Source: Aralia elata (Eukaryota; Streptophyta; Magnoliopsida; Apiales; Araliaceae). Taken from it: DNA of 64,000 bases. Positions 22,711 to 34,459 of the stretch are shown here, piece after piece. The notes under the pieces were generated by a model. It had not been told where the DNA came from, did no database searches, and saw only the letters and a program-made list of their open reading frames with translations. The stretch spans positions 33,299,094-33,363,093 of the forward strand of contig CM068383.1 of assembly GCA_034770075.1 (NCBI GenBank), given 5' to 3'. Within the stretch, counting starts at the first letter, position 1, and each line of letters opens with the position of its first letter. The position numbers and the translations under genes were made by a program.

Positions 22711-24011
22711 TGTTGCCCGATTTCACAATCGACAATTACGTGCAAGTATACACGATCAACAAGTAATAAAGTGATAAGAGAGAGTATCGAACCCACAGGA
22801 ATTACTATGTTATTAATCTCCAATTGTCAATCTAAATTATGCCTATTCTATTAAACAATCACAAACTGGGATTTTTGATTGATAATAATTAAATAAATTC
22901 TAACATTAACAATTAATTCAAAGGTTGAAATTCAGATTTAAGATGATTAAGACTACAATATCCCCAGTTATTTATCATAAATCAATCTCTATATATCTTC
23001 CAATTATTCACTTCAATGGAGTTGTTAACAGAAATTCAATTGCAGTTATAAGCCCTTTTCCAAGTGATCAAATAAATCTATCTATTCCAATTACTCTACG
23101 ATATTCCTATGCAAAGTTAAAGGATTAAATTCATTAAGTTCCAATTTCCAATTGTTACATGCAGCAAAGAGATATCCCTATTCACTTCACAAATCTAATT
23201 ATTCAACACTTGCAAATAATTAAGAATACACGCTATCTTATCCAGTTTTAACCCTAGATTTCATCTCCCGAATTCATCTAAGGTAACCCGCTAATTGTCG
23301 GCCAAACAATTAATCAACAAGCATAAACTAAGATAGACAACTCCCATCAAATTGAACAATTGAAATCAAATAGTTAATCAACTCATAATTGTAACTGGTT
23401 CCATTGTAGCCTTAACTAAGAATTTAGTTCATACTAGCAATTAAAACTAGAATACCAAAATAAGTCATCATAATTAATTACAAATCAGAGGATAAAGATT
23501 AAAAGAAAACTCAGTATAATCTCTAGCTCTCCAATCTGAACTTCTCACGATGCTTGACTTGTCCTCCAATCTCCTTGCTCAGCTTTGAAAGTCAATCTCT
23601 GAATATCAGTCTGTGTGTCTTTTAATCCAAGTCTTGATCTTCTATTTATAGTCTCCTTGAGTCCCTCAATCAGATTAATAACAAGAGTCCTTGACCACTT
23701 CAACCTTTCCAAAATAACTGAATGCCAGCAACTTAAAAATTTTCATCAGCCGCTTTCTCGCCCCGGCGAGAAGTTACTACACACAATCCTCGCCCCGGCC
23801 AGCTTCCGCCCCAGCGAGAAATATAACGCATGAGTTCTTGCCCCGGCGAGAATGCCCTGCACCCAGCCAATTTTCTTCTTTTCAATCCGCAACCAGCCAT
23901 GACCTACAAAAACAACATGAAAGCAAATAAAAGATACCAAAAACACTTAAAAACAAGTAAAGAACTAAGCAATAGACATATCAAACTCATAGGTTAAAAA
24001 CCTACTCATCA
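22711..24011 (-). repeat. Element C 5' LTR with palindrome cluster and TATA box
   Basis: It pairs with 10647-11939. The palindrome cluster is at 23755-23852 and the TATAAATA box (minus) at 23643-23650. Compared with the left LTR, several CpG sites inside the palindromes have changed to TG or CA (for example TTCTTGCCCCGGCGAGAA at 23835-23852), the pattern expected from decay of methylated cytosines. Confidence 0.93.
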
Positions 24012-24919
24012 ATTACTCCGAGCGTAGGAAGGTCAAACTAGCCATTCAAGAGTTCTCTGACTATGCAGTTACATGGTGGGATCAATTTGTGGTTAGAAGA
24101 AAAAGAGATAAAGAGCGTCCGATCAAAACGTGGGAAGAGTTGAAAACCGTAATGAGGAAGCAGTTTGTTCTAGTACAACTTAATAGGAGGAATGAGTATG
24201 TAACTCCAAGATATGTCGATCAACCTTCTAGGCGATCAACTTGGGATGATGAGAGGAAGGGTCATAGGCATGGAGATTCGCAGCGGAGACAATCACGAGA
24301 AACTCCTAAGGCATTTAAGGAACCATTATTTAGTAAGGAGATGAAGGAGGACCTCATGGGTTCATTTCGTAAGATGATGGACGATTGTTGGATACAACTA
24401 CAAAACTCTTTTACGACGCATAATGTTCAAGATCAGCCGAGGGAGGTGGAAGTTGAAGAAGATCATGCCGTCCAGAACAAGCCGTTGGTGGCAAGGGAAG
24501 ATGTCAACTTGGAAGTTGAAGATGAAGTCTATGATCAAAAGCAAGACAGCGAACGACAAAAAGAAATTATACAAAAGATTGATAGTGAAAAAGAAAAAAT
24601 TGAAGAGAGTGAAAACAAAAGAGAGATTGAAAAGAGAGAGAATGAAAATACAAGAGAAATTGAGAAGAATGAGAATGAAAACAAACGAGGGATTGATCAA
24701 AAAGAAAAAGAGAGAAAAATGAGTGATTATGAAAAAGAGAGTGAGTTGGATAGAGTATTGTATTTTAAACAGTAGATGATTATACATTCGTACAAGACGA
24801 CGCTTTTGAATACTAACCGGATTAACTCTTCTTTGTCTAGTTCTATTGTTTCTCTTATATAGGTGATTGATTGTATTCCCATAGCTATAATTCCATATCG
24901 ATCAACCTACAACATTCCC

Positions 24920-26203
24920 TAGGAAACGACGGAGTCACCAAGGCGGGTTGAAGAGTTGAACAAGGCGGGTATCGGGGATGACGACATGAGTTTATGTACC
25001 GTTCAAGAGATCGTACTACCTAAGACGGAAAGGATGTCAAATTTGTGCGTTGAATTTAAATTGGTAAACAAGTATCGTTATTTTCTTTGTTTAGATAATA
25101 TGCTTGATAAATTGTATAATACTTGTGTTTTATCTAAATGTGATGATGATCATGTGATGCCAATATCTAATCAAATTAGCATGAGAGAATGTAATGGATG
25201 GAAAATTATGTTAACATGTGACTTGTATAGGTGGATAGTTATTTCGGTTCGATTAACTAATGCATCTAGTGTTTTCATGAGTTTATTAAAACATGTTTTA
25301 CATGTTTCCATTGATAGATTTGTTTTTGGCTATTTTGATGGTAGAATCGTCTTTATCATAAACTATGAAAGGTATTTGATTTATGTTGAGTTAGTTTATG
25401 ATCATACTGTGTATTCTCGTTTTCAATGTGCTTATGTTCATAATATTCATTTTAGTGTTTCTTATCCGTATTCTTGTTTTCACATTGATCAATCTTTACA
25501 TGATGTGTCGTTAGTTGACAGTGGTAGTGAGTATGTCTTTCCGGTTGAACAATCTTCTTTGCATGACTTGCTATCATTTGGTATTGATTTGAAAAGTGTT
25601 TATCATCAAACTAGAGTGAGATATGGTTTACATGCGTGTCTAGTTAAGTCATTCAAATTATCTAAGGCATTAAGTGTTTTCATATTGAGCCATATTTTGC
25701 ATTCTATCATGGAAAAATTTGTTATTATTTGTTTTGATGATATTCTAAATTTTATCAACACTTGGAAAAATTCTTTAACATGTATTGAGTTTGATTGTGA
25801 TCATCGTAATTATGCAATTGAGTTTTCATTTTGTGGTGTTGGAAGTGACCTTTTTATTCCATTGATGCGATTGCTTGATTTTGAATGTGTTAATGTCAAT
25901 GGAAAGGGGAAGGTTGATTTTGTTTTGCAGATTCGGGATGGAATCTTACTCATCGAGGAGAAAAGCATGGATCGTTGGGTTAATTCATTCGGACAATGCA
26001 TTAAAAGTCTACAGGAAAGTGTTTTGATTTATATTCTAGTAGACTATATATTTGATTTTGAGTTTTGTGAATTCTTAGTGATTACGCAAAAGATAAATGT
26101 TGAATGGTTTTGTTTTATGTTTAATCCAGGAATTCAAGAGAGTTTGCGTTTGCGACGGGTCAAATATCAAAACCCAGGTGCAATAAAGTGGGTATATTTG
26201 TGA
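24920..26203 (+). CDS. Element B derived ORF with two decayed reverse-transcriptase-like blocks
   Basis: An open frame of at least 415 codons (from 24956, and open further upstream through RRVEELNKAG) follows gag where protease/RT should be. Block 1, residues about 29-130, follows the RT order: LCVEFKLVNKYRYFLCLDNM, LYNTCVLSK, GWKIMLTCDLYRW, RLTNASSVFM and GYFDG where YFDD is expected. Block 2, residues about 208-266, repeats the middle of RT: IDLKSVYHQTRVRYG, FKLSKALSVF and ICFDDILNF. Neither block is a complete polymerase; the fingers are cut down and key residues are changed. The frame nevertheless has no stop over more than 1.2 kb of AT-rich DNA. No ATG lies at the very start. It may be a derived element protein or a chance survivor of decay. 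I do not know its function. Confidence 0.6.
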
Positions 26204-26644
26204 ATAGACGAGATCAACAGATTGACTTTTGATCCAGGAATTCGTAAATGGGAGGATATTATGCAATATGAAGAGTTCAACATACTGAGTTTTGATCTAG
26301 AAGGAGATAAAACTTTTCATAATTTTTCTTGCATTTATCTTAGTACATCTGCATTTGTTTTATTTGGTAGTAATTTTGATTGCATTTTTGTTTTAGTTAC
26401 TAACTTAGTTTGTTTTTATGTAGGGTCAAGTTTGTGGATAAATCCTTTTCAAGAGGAGGGGATGTCAGATTTGAGGACAAATCCTTTTCAAGAGAACGAG
26501 AATGATACAATTCTTGTCAGGCTTGCATCAAGCATTTATCACTCAACTTACGTTCCAAGGGTTCAACAAATGTTCTTAAGTAAGTGGGCTAAAGTTTACT
26601 CAAGGATGCTTGCATTGGAGTTCAATTCAAGTGAACCGCGATGA
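26204..26644 (+). pseudogene. Element B short ORF with integrase-tail-like NPFQE motifs
   Basis: The frame at 26222-26644 contains two copies of an NPFQE motif (LWINPFQEEGMSDLRTNPFQ). In full elements LR(T/S)NPFQE lies near the end of the integrase C-terminal region. The upstream half is hydrophobic (SFDLEGDKTF, then F/V/L-rich) and unrecognised. FNPGIQ/FDPGIRK occurs in both this and the preceding frame, which suggests a local duplication. Confidence 0.45.
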
Positions 26645-27174
26645 GAGGACCAACTATATAGTTTGGAATTGCTAGATACAATCTACTTAGTGAGACCAAG
26701 TCAATGCAAGCCAAGTCATCGAACGCGTGTTTATTCGTGTCGTTTAATTCTTAGCAAACCTATGTTATAATTCATGGAGGGATTAGCATTCACGCAACAT
26801 TGTGAATGTCCATTCGTGGCAAGGAGCTTACAATATATTACACGGCATACAAGTGTGAATTGTACGGGACAAATGATTAAGTTTGGTGGAAGAATCAATT
26901 TAGAGGAGCAATGAATCAAATTCAGGCTTTAAGTTCGAAGAAAGGGCAAAACAGTCAAAATTCCCAGACCGGCGCCACATCGCCCATTTTAGTACTACAT
27001 CCGGCACCGCAGCACTTGAGTTGCAGAAAGTGGGCTTTTGAAGCATCGCTCAATTCTAGGCCATTTTGGGCGCCGCAGCGCTGGGCACAGATTTTGAGGA
27101 AATGTGTTGTGTGATGCATTTTTCCAGATTTCTTCCACAATTTTAGGGATTTTTAATATCTTTTTCTATTCTAA
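26645..27174 (+). other. Element B 3' untranslated region with CG-rich motifs
   Basis: No gene is seen. At 26970-27090 three short CG-rich segments interrupt AT-rich DNA (ACCGGCGCCAC, CCGGCACCGCAGCAC, GGGCGCCGCAGCGCTGGGC). A clear polypurine tract before the LTR was not found. Confidence 0.5.
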
Positions 27175-27307
27175 TGTAACTAGGATATTTGTTAGATAGG
27201 ATTTGATTTCCATATTGATTTGTTAGCTAGGATTTCTATTCCAAGTTAAATTGTTTATTCCTTATAGGATTAGGGTTTCATATTACTAGTATAAACATGA
27301 TACAAGC
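27175..27307 (+). repeat. Element B 3' LTR, left piece
   Basis: It matches 9541-9675 until GATACAAG, where element F begins. The remainder of this LTR is at 48572-48961. Confidence 0.88.
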
Positions 27308-28554
27308 TGTGGCACCCCCAAATTTAGGTACCAATGCCTCGAACTTAGTGCTCACAATAATCAACTTCAAACCACCTTCAATCAACATATGACAACTAAA
27401 TGCGGAATGAATAATCATATATTGATCATTACCAAAGGTTTACAAGGGTCCCAAGGTCTAAAACCTTAAATAAATATATCACAAAGTTCCAAAATAACTA
27501 ATAGGACTCGTGTAACATAACTGTTATTTAAACAGAACATTAAGACGGATAATCATGTTCATCCGGAGTCTAAAGCTTTATCTTCTCCCTGCCTTTATCT
27601 CTGCTCAAGCACTCGGGCTTAGTTGTAATATTTCATGATATAACAAGGGTGAGCAACGAGTTTGCTCAGCAAGTTTAAAACGAATAAGAGGGATATATCA
27701 TGAATGAATATGAGTAATAGTAGCATAGTTCAACCATTTTAACGACACAATTGATGAAACAAACAAACGATATAATCAAAGTTCAAATGAAGGACTGAAG
27801 ATTGATTATTTACTGCCGACAGTCAAATAGACTATGAACATACTTTAAGGAATCAACCACTTGATTGACCCTTTTAGGTTACTATTTCCAGAGTTTTGTA
27901 CGCAAGGGGATCAGCCTCTTATACACCATGTATATGCAAACATTTAATTCTGCTCTGTATCATGTTTCAGATACTTAGAAAACTCCCCTCCATGGGGTTG
28001 TTCATCTCAGTCTAAGAATCCGCACCCAACTACTTGTGCGGATAACTTTTTAAATTAATAAACTTGCACAGGTCTACCCGAACAAATGGCTTAGACTTCC
28101 CTCGCATAGTTCTAGAATGACAGAACCTTAGATGGTAATGCAGTCCAACAATAAAACCGAATTCAAATGCACTATGTGCGAATGCCAATAATATCGATGG
28201 GAAATAATTTTAAAATAATTAAACCACTTAGTACATAATTGAAGAATAGAACTCGAGCTTAATTTAAGAAACTTGCATTATGTAATAAATTTCAGAACTG
28301 GCTCAATATAAGGATTGAGTAAGATGGAATTTGCTCAAATATAACTTGAGTAAGGTAAGAAGACTTGCACACAGTATATAAAGGTGTGTAAGGTAGAGAA
28401 CTTGCCTGATCCGCTGCTTATAAAATTACTCTACGTTTTTATACTGCGAGTATCCTACAGTGATTATAATTTTAGGTTCTGAACAGACACGGTTATGCAT
28501 AAAAAAAAACATACTGAATGTATTTGCAAAAATGACTCGTTCTGTCTGCTCTAT

Positions 28555-28870
28555 AGCTCAATACTCTACGGTCTGATAAGACAGCTCTACGACCAGCAGG
28601 GTTCATTCTATGACTGATTTGCGAGACTCTACGATCGACAGAATTGACTTTACGATTGGTAGATGGAACTCTACGATTGGCGGATTGAACTCTATGATCA
28701 GCAGACTCCACTCTACGATGGCTGAGTGGTTCGACTATCTTACTCAACGATTGCCGAGGTTCACTCTGCGATTTCCTTAGGGTCTGACCAACCCACTCTA
28801 CGATGGTCTAGTGGAGCTCTACGATCAGGTAGAATTGCTCTATGATCGTAGAGTTCACTCTACGGTTTGT
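28555..28870. repeat. 21-bp degenerate minisatellite with CTCTACGAT core, inside F
   Basis: CTCTACGAT or a one-to-two-base variant recurs about every 21 bp some twelve times, with two longer spacings. Because 21 is divisible by three, the minus strand gives an open frame with a seven-residue repeat (RRVxSxD type). I regard that as a by-product. CTACGATCGTAG-like copies are palindromic. Confidence 0.85.
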
Positions 28871-30391
28871 TTAAGGCACACTTCAACATTATAACTCAAC
28901 CAAAGCCTTTGGCTAATTGTTCTGAGATCGTGGTCTTATACTGGCCAATTTGATGCATAGACTGAGTCTTGACTGGGTCTACCAATTTAGCATGCAAAGA
29001 TCTAATAAAGAATAATCCCATCAGACCTTGGGTTTCATACTTAGGTCTGATACACTACTGCAGAATCCAAGTTGGTGTTTGGTGTAATATTATCTACTGG
29101 TGATACTCTATCGACATATTGACAGATGTCTGGAACTGGTTTATCAGTAACGTCACTACTAGGGTCATGTTTACACCCTATATTGGTTTGGTTCACGTTA
29201 TGATTATAAAGATCGACTGTCTTCATCTATGGTTTGTAAACACAAGTCCTGAGACTTACCGTAAAGACTATCTCAAGTTGGTCTTATTACTTTAGTTTGA
29301 TCTGAGCTTGGCTCAAGTCAACAGCTGGTCTCACGCAAATGGACACACAGTCAGAGATATTTTAATGGAAGGTCACATAACAACTATTTTCAGGGTTTAA
29401 CTAGGGTCTTGCCATGAGTTCTACTGTTCATAGTCAAGATTTACAATGATCTATGGTCATGAACAATGGTTGCCTACAGACTGCAGTTCCAACTCTTAGC
29501 ATTATCTGGGCAAAAGGGACTAAACCATATTTACTGGTTAAGCATGAATTACCCAACCTATGTACATACAGGTACTCAACTCAGAATAACTAACTAAACG
29601 AACGAAATGCTTAAAGTAGCAGGATTATACCTTCTTGAAGCTCCATCCACTATTTCCTCACTCTCCGACTTCGTCTGCCTCACCGAACAGCAAGAGTTAC
29701 ACTGGAATACTTTTCTCTCAACTCACTATATTTCTCACTCTCTATGCCGAAAATAAATAGAGTAGCAAGCTCTGCAAATTGACTGGGGGTCTCTATTTAT
29801 AGAGAAATTATTACCCAAGTGCTGGTCATTACCTAGATATTCGGACCAGTTCATAACGGCATGGCCCATTGGTTACTAAGGTTTAGGTGAAAAGTTCCAC
29901 CAACCCACTGTTAAATCAATCGGCAGAGTGTCATCTCACTCGCCTGGGTTTTAGCAACAACAGGGGTAGGCCATTGGCTCACCCCGCCGGTCTTCTACTC
30001 GGGTTTACTGAATAGACTCTACCAGTTTGATATTGGTGTGGGCCTACACTTACTAGGTCATATATATATATCTGGTACACCAATTTATAAGTTTATAAGA
30101 AATTTATTATACCCATACCCAAACTATAAGTCCACCCACGAATACTTGGAAGTGGGCCTGTTTAATAACCAGCTGGGCTAGTCCACTATAATTTCTTAGT
30201 GAGACCTTTAAAATTATTAATACCCTTAATACTTACATCTCACCGTTAATCACCTACAAGTCCAATGCACAATTTATTACTTGGGCTTGCTTAAACGATT
30301 TACTAGGCTAGTCCATTAATATTTAATTACGCACGTGGACTATTAAATCAATTAACACATAGCCACACATAGTTATTCAAATCATCCAAGG

Positions 30392-32451
30392 TGTCGACGC
30401 CGGGTTTTCGCTTTCTCGTCTCTTTAGTCTTTTCCAATTTTTTGCCTTTTGATTTAGATGATGTTTGGAAAAGGTCGGCATTGATGTCGACGGGGTTTTG
30501 AAAGATTGTTTTTTTATGATGAGCCAATTAACCAGAGTCGCCAGTTGGTATATTTGAAATGGATGTACCAACTCATCCGAGTTTTCGTTTTTTATAAATC
30601 GCTGGCTCATGTGTGACTCCGAATTCATTGGTCTGCGAATCGAGATTCATAGAGTTCGGGGGCTTGCTTAAGTGAGGGGAAGGTGTTAGGCACCCCCCGA
30701 CTTCCGTGAAACACGGTTACCGCAATCTTGATGCTTTCCTATCCTATAATTCATGAATGTGTATGTGTGTGTGTGTGTGTGTGTGCCTATGTGAATGTTG
30801 TGGGGAATTTTTATGAAAGAGTCATTTGGATTTTAGGGAAAATCGTGTTTTAATTTGAGAACGCTTCGGAATATCTTTTCGGTATACACGAGAAAGCTTT
30901 ATTCTTTATGAGAAAGGTTTGATTTTAATTGTCCAAAACTATGAGATTTTCATTAAGTGTCGTTTTGGCAAAACAAGAGTTTTAAACCTTCGTCTAAATA
31001 GGAATCGAGATCTATACGTTGCTTTCATAAAATGATGGGCAATTTCTAGAATCTCTTTAACCCTATATACAATGGTTTAATAAGACGTCATTTTATTTAT
31101 AAAATCATTTTGTGTGATGTTTTGGAAAACGATCTTTCTTTAGCTTTCTCGTTAGATAGGAATCGACATTCATTAACATTTCTCAAATTTTAACCTCGTG
31201 ATTCTAATATCCTACTTTGATTGATTTTATGAAAATCTTATCATTTAGCCTTGAAATCAATTTCGTGTCATAAATCAAATCAAGCATAAACACGCGTCGG
31301 GGCTATTCATGGGCATGTAAGCCATCAAAATGTCCCCGAACGCCAACAATCACAAATTTCACTATTTCGGGGCCTTAAATCCGATTCTCGCCTTAGCGTC
31401 GTTTTAAGGCCCGACGATTACATGTTTACAATGAAAACTACGTCATTTCTACTTCTTACATCAAGATATGTCCATCATCGGATTGGGACCCCGGGGTCGC
31501 TTTCCTAGGCTCACAACCAAGTATCCACACACAAACAATCGGATATTACAAGAAAATAAACCAACCCGGATAATCTAACAATACCAAGACATCCTAAAAT
31601 AACGATTTAAAGGAATTGATACCAAATATAACACCTTAAAACAAACCAAGAAATTAATGAACGAATATCATCGGGTTATTAGGAAGAGTTTATTCCGATG
31701 GAAACTTCACTCATAATCCCTAATTCATTGTTCAATCAATAAATTACATGAAAAATTGCATCTAATTTGATCAAATGATATGATAGAAATTGATATCACA
31801 AAAGAGATTTCACCTTGCAATTGATATCCAAATGGATGTGAACTTGATGTATTTGAATAGAAGGAAAGAATCTATTTGATACAATCAAATCAAAAGAAAA
31901 TTATTCCTCTCTTTTTTCTCTCTTTTCTTCCTATTTGATTGCAAAATTTCTCTCTTTTTTCCTCTATTTTCGTGCTTATGTTGCTGCTGGAATCTCCTTC
32001 TTCTCCACAATTGCTGAACCCCCTGTATGCTGCCTGAAGCTGGCTTAAATAGGCTGGCCAGCTGGCACGCCTCCCATCGCACTCAGCTGGTAGTGCTGAT
32101 TTCCTGGTTTCCGTGTTGGCGCACCCACTTGGTCGCAGATCTATCCGCGGCTGGCGGGCTTGACTTTCTCGATTTTCGTGCCACACCTCGATTTTCGTGT
32201 CGCAACGTCGGTTTTCGCTGACAGGCTCGTATTCTGCAGTCCGGGAATTTCCGGGAGACGTGCCACCTCATTCGGAAATGCCTGCCTCGGACGGCTTTAT
32301 TGTCACGTAAACTTGGGTTGCCCAAAACATTGCGGCGGTGCCGGGCGCTTGCCCTTGTGCCCGTTCCTTTGCTCCCGCAAGCCGGTTCAATTGACGGATT
32401 CGCCCTCCTGTCATGGTTAGTAGAAGGAAACGCAAAATTTGGGTGTCTACA
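30392..32451 (-). repeat. Element E 3' LTR
   Basis: It begins TGTAGACACCC on the minus strand and ends GGCGTCGACA. A (GT)n run lies at about 30765-30785. It lacks the 56-bp palindromic block present in the partner at about 48041-48096. Confidence 0.95.
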
Positions 32452-32464
32452 GCTGCCCCTCTTT
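32452..32464 (-). promoter_or_regulatory. Element E polypurine tract
   Basis: AAAGAGGGGCAGC on the minus strand abuts the 3' LTR and would prime plus-strand DNA synthesis. Confidence 0.85.
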
Positions 32465-32687
32465 ATCATGTTTATGAAATGATAAATGAAATGAACAGGA
32501 TAAAGAATAGACACTCGATGCATAAATGACAGTGCGTAAGAATGACAGTACATACATGATGCCACACATATAGCTTATGATGCAACATAAGATGCAATGC
32601 ATGCAAGACATTCGTAAGAGTGTCAATGTATCAACCCCTTGACCGTGTTCGTTAGTCTTTGGGTTCACTCCTTCAATCTATCGTCTC
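32465..32687. other. Short 3' untranslated segment of element E
   Basis: AT-rich DNA with ATGCAT/CATGCAATG motifs between the polypurine tract and the minisatellite. No gene is seen. Confidence 0.4.
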
Positions 32688-33717
32688 GTTCGGGGCCGGG
32701 TATCGTCGCCGGTCACCCATCGCGTAACCCCCGGTTATCGTCGCCGGTTGGCTATCTTGTCGGAGCCGGTTATCGTCGCCGGTCATTCCATCTCTCGTGA
32801 TCGCCGGTTATCGTCGCCGGTCGATCGTCATGTCGGGGCCGGGTATCGTCGCCGGTCACCCATCTCGTAACCCCCGGTTATCGTCGCCGGTTGGTCACCT
32901 TGTCGGAGCCGGTTATCGTCGCCGGTCATCCATCTCGTGATCGCCGGTTATCGTTGCCGGTCGATCGTCATGTCGGGGCCGGGTATCGTCGCCGGTCACC
33001 CATCTCGTAACCCCCGGTTATCGTCGCCGGTTGGCTATCTTGTCGGAGCCGGTTATCGTCGCCGGTCATCCATCTCGTGATCGCCGGTTATCGTCGCCGG
33101 TCGATCGTCATGTCGGGGCCGGGTATCGTCGCCGGTCACCCATCTCGTAACCTCCGGTTATCGTCGCCGGTCGGTTATCTTGTCGGAGCCGGTTATCGTC
33201 GCCGGTCATCCATCTCGTGATCGCCGGTTATCGTCGCCGGTCGATCGTCATGTCGGGGCCGGGTATCGTCGCCGGTCACCACCATCTCGTAACCTCCGGT
33301 TATCGTCGCCGGTCGGTTATCTTGTCGGAGCCGGTTATCGTCGCCGGTCCGGTCATCCATCTCGTGATCGCCGGTTATCGTCGCCGGTCGATCGTCATGT
33401 CGGGGCCGGGTATCGTCGCCGGTCACACCCATCTCGTAACCCCCCGGTTATCGTCGCCGGTTGGTTATCTGTCGGAGCCGGTTATCGTCGCCGGACATCC
33501 ATCTCGTGATCGCCGGTTATCGTCGCCGGTCGATCGTCATGTCGGGGCCGGGTATCGTCGCCGGTCACCCATCTCGTAACCTCCAGTTATCGTCGCCGGT
33601 CGGTTATCTTGTCGGAGCCGGTTATCGTCGCCGGTCATCCATCTCGTGATCGCCGGTTATCGTCGCCGGTCGATCGTCATGTCGGGGCCGGGTATCGTCG
33701 CCGGTCACCCATCTCGT
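32688..33717. repeat. 140-bp higher-order minisatellite of CCGGTTATCGTCGCCGG units
   Basis: Four subunits of about 39, 31, 38 and 32 bp, each with the core GGTATCGTCGCCGG or GTTATCGTCGCCGG, make one 140-bp unit. The landmark GTCATGTCGGGGCC recurs at 32828, 32968 and 33108 and then with small indels. About seven units are present. The array is CpG-rich in contrast to its surroundings. Since 140 is not a multiple of three, every frame cycles through the repeat and gives long but meaningless ORFs on both strands. It sits directly upstream of the plus-strand TATA box at 33834. Confidence 0.95.
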
Positions 33718-33777
33718 AAACTTTTCACTTCAACACGTCAAATGGCTGCAAGGGAGCAAGGTGGGACCCACCAAGGC

Positions 33778-33839
33778 CAGCCGCAGATGGATCTGCGGCC
33801 AGCCGCAGATACATCTGCGGCCAAGATCGGGCTTATAAG
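33778..33839 (+). promoter_or_regulatory. Putative promoter of the plus-strand gene unit in E
   Basis: Two palindromes of the form CCGCAGATGGATCTGCGG and CCGCAGATACATCTGCGG lie at about 33780-33822. A TATAAG box follows at 33834-33839. The same palindromes stand before a TATA-like TATTTAAG (minus, 48025-48032) in the 5' LTR. The leader after the TATA box runs to a donor-like CTACAG|GTAACA at 33985/33986. Confidence 0.6.
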
Positions 33840-33985
33840 CGGCGTCCCGCTTCCAGATCTGTCACTTTCAACTTCCAACTCACACATATTCCTCGCGATT
33901 TTTTGCTTGTTCGCAAGGGCTTTTCGTCGATTTTTTCAACTTTCCTGCAAAAACTGTTCCGGTAGGATTGATCTACACGCTACAG

Positions 33986-34308
33986 GTAACACTTTGACCG
34001 GTCACTTTTCCATTTCGTCAATGTTTTGCTATAACATTTGACTATTTGCATGTTTAGAGATAAAATGTATGCTTTACAATGCTATGTAATGTACCATCAT
34101 ATATACATGCTATGTATCAACTATGTGAGTCCTATTTTATGTTCATGAGGCGGTCCCACATATTGTTATTCCTTTTCTGCAATAAAATCATGCATTACAT
34201 GCTGTAATTACATATATGAATGCAATTTAGACCTGTTTGAGATTTTGATTGATGGAAAACACGTTTGGCTTATGCCTGGGATGTTCAATTTACAAACGGA
34301 ACTCTGCC

Positions 34309-34352
<44 letters not shown>

Positions 34353-34457
34353 ATGCATCATATTGCATTAATCATATGACGAGGCTAGAAATTTAGAATG
34401 TTCATTACATAAATTTTAAAAGGAAACTTACCTTCTTTCTCGCCCGTTCTATTCCAG
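33986..34457 (+). other. Putative 5' UTR intron of the plus-strand unit in E
   Basis: GTAACA at the left and TTCTATTCCAG at the right border a non-coding stretch that includes a run of about 38 T at 34311-34348. The AG stands two bases before the first ATG of the gene. Splicing is inferred, not shown. Confidence 0.5.
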
Positions 34458-34459
34458 CT

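Larger units (their letters stand above)
10647..24011 (-). mobile_element. Element C: Athila-type Ty3/gypsy retrotransposon, target duplication ATTAC
   Basis: LTRs of 1293 bp (10647-11939) and 1301 bp (22711-24011) bound the element, and ATTAC flanks it at 10642-10646 and 24012-24016. On the minus strand the order is 5' LTR, primer site TGGCGCCGTTGCCGGGGA, gag, protease, RT, RNase H, integrase, extra ORF, polypurine tract, 3' LTR. LTRs differ by only about a dozen substitutions plus one 8-bp indel, so insertion was fairly recent. The pol frame has three in-frame stops and is split by solo LTR S. Confidence 0.95.
10521..24775 (+). pseudogene. Element B gag, split by element C
   Basis: The left piece (ATG at 10521) reads DAYLRWEKRMEWEFYYHDY up to 10646 after one early stop. 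After removing element C, the frame continues at 24017 with SERRKVKLAIQEFSDYAVTW, WDQFVVRRKRD and RPIKTWEELKTVMRKQF. This is the classic Ty3/gypsy gag capsid core. The C-terminal part (24300-24775) is a very charged K/E/N/R-rich tail, probably coiled coil, without a zinc knuckle. The reading frame joins exactly across the ATTAC duplication, which supports the nesting model. Apart from the stop near 10572 the frame is open to TAG at 24773. Confidence 0.8.

Noticed and set aside
24398..24787. 129-residue hydrophobic minus-strand ORF
   Set aside because: Exact antisense shadow of the K/E-rich gag tail of element B.
28493..28747. Minus-strand protein with seven-residue repeats
   Set aside because: By-product of the 21-bp minisatellite within a solo LTR.
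32688..33717. CRISPR-like regular repeat pattern
   Set aside because: The 'spacers' are themselves repeated in a four-part order and the context is a plant retrotransposon, so this is a higher-order minisatellite.
33180..34041. Several overlapping ORFs with RRRS/VAGH repeats on plus and a threonine/aspartate repeat on minus
   Set aside because: They are translations of the 140-bp minisatellite; its period is not a multiple of three, so all frames stay open for long distances.
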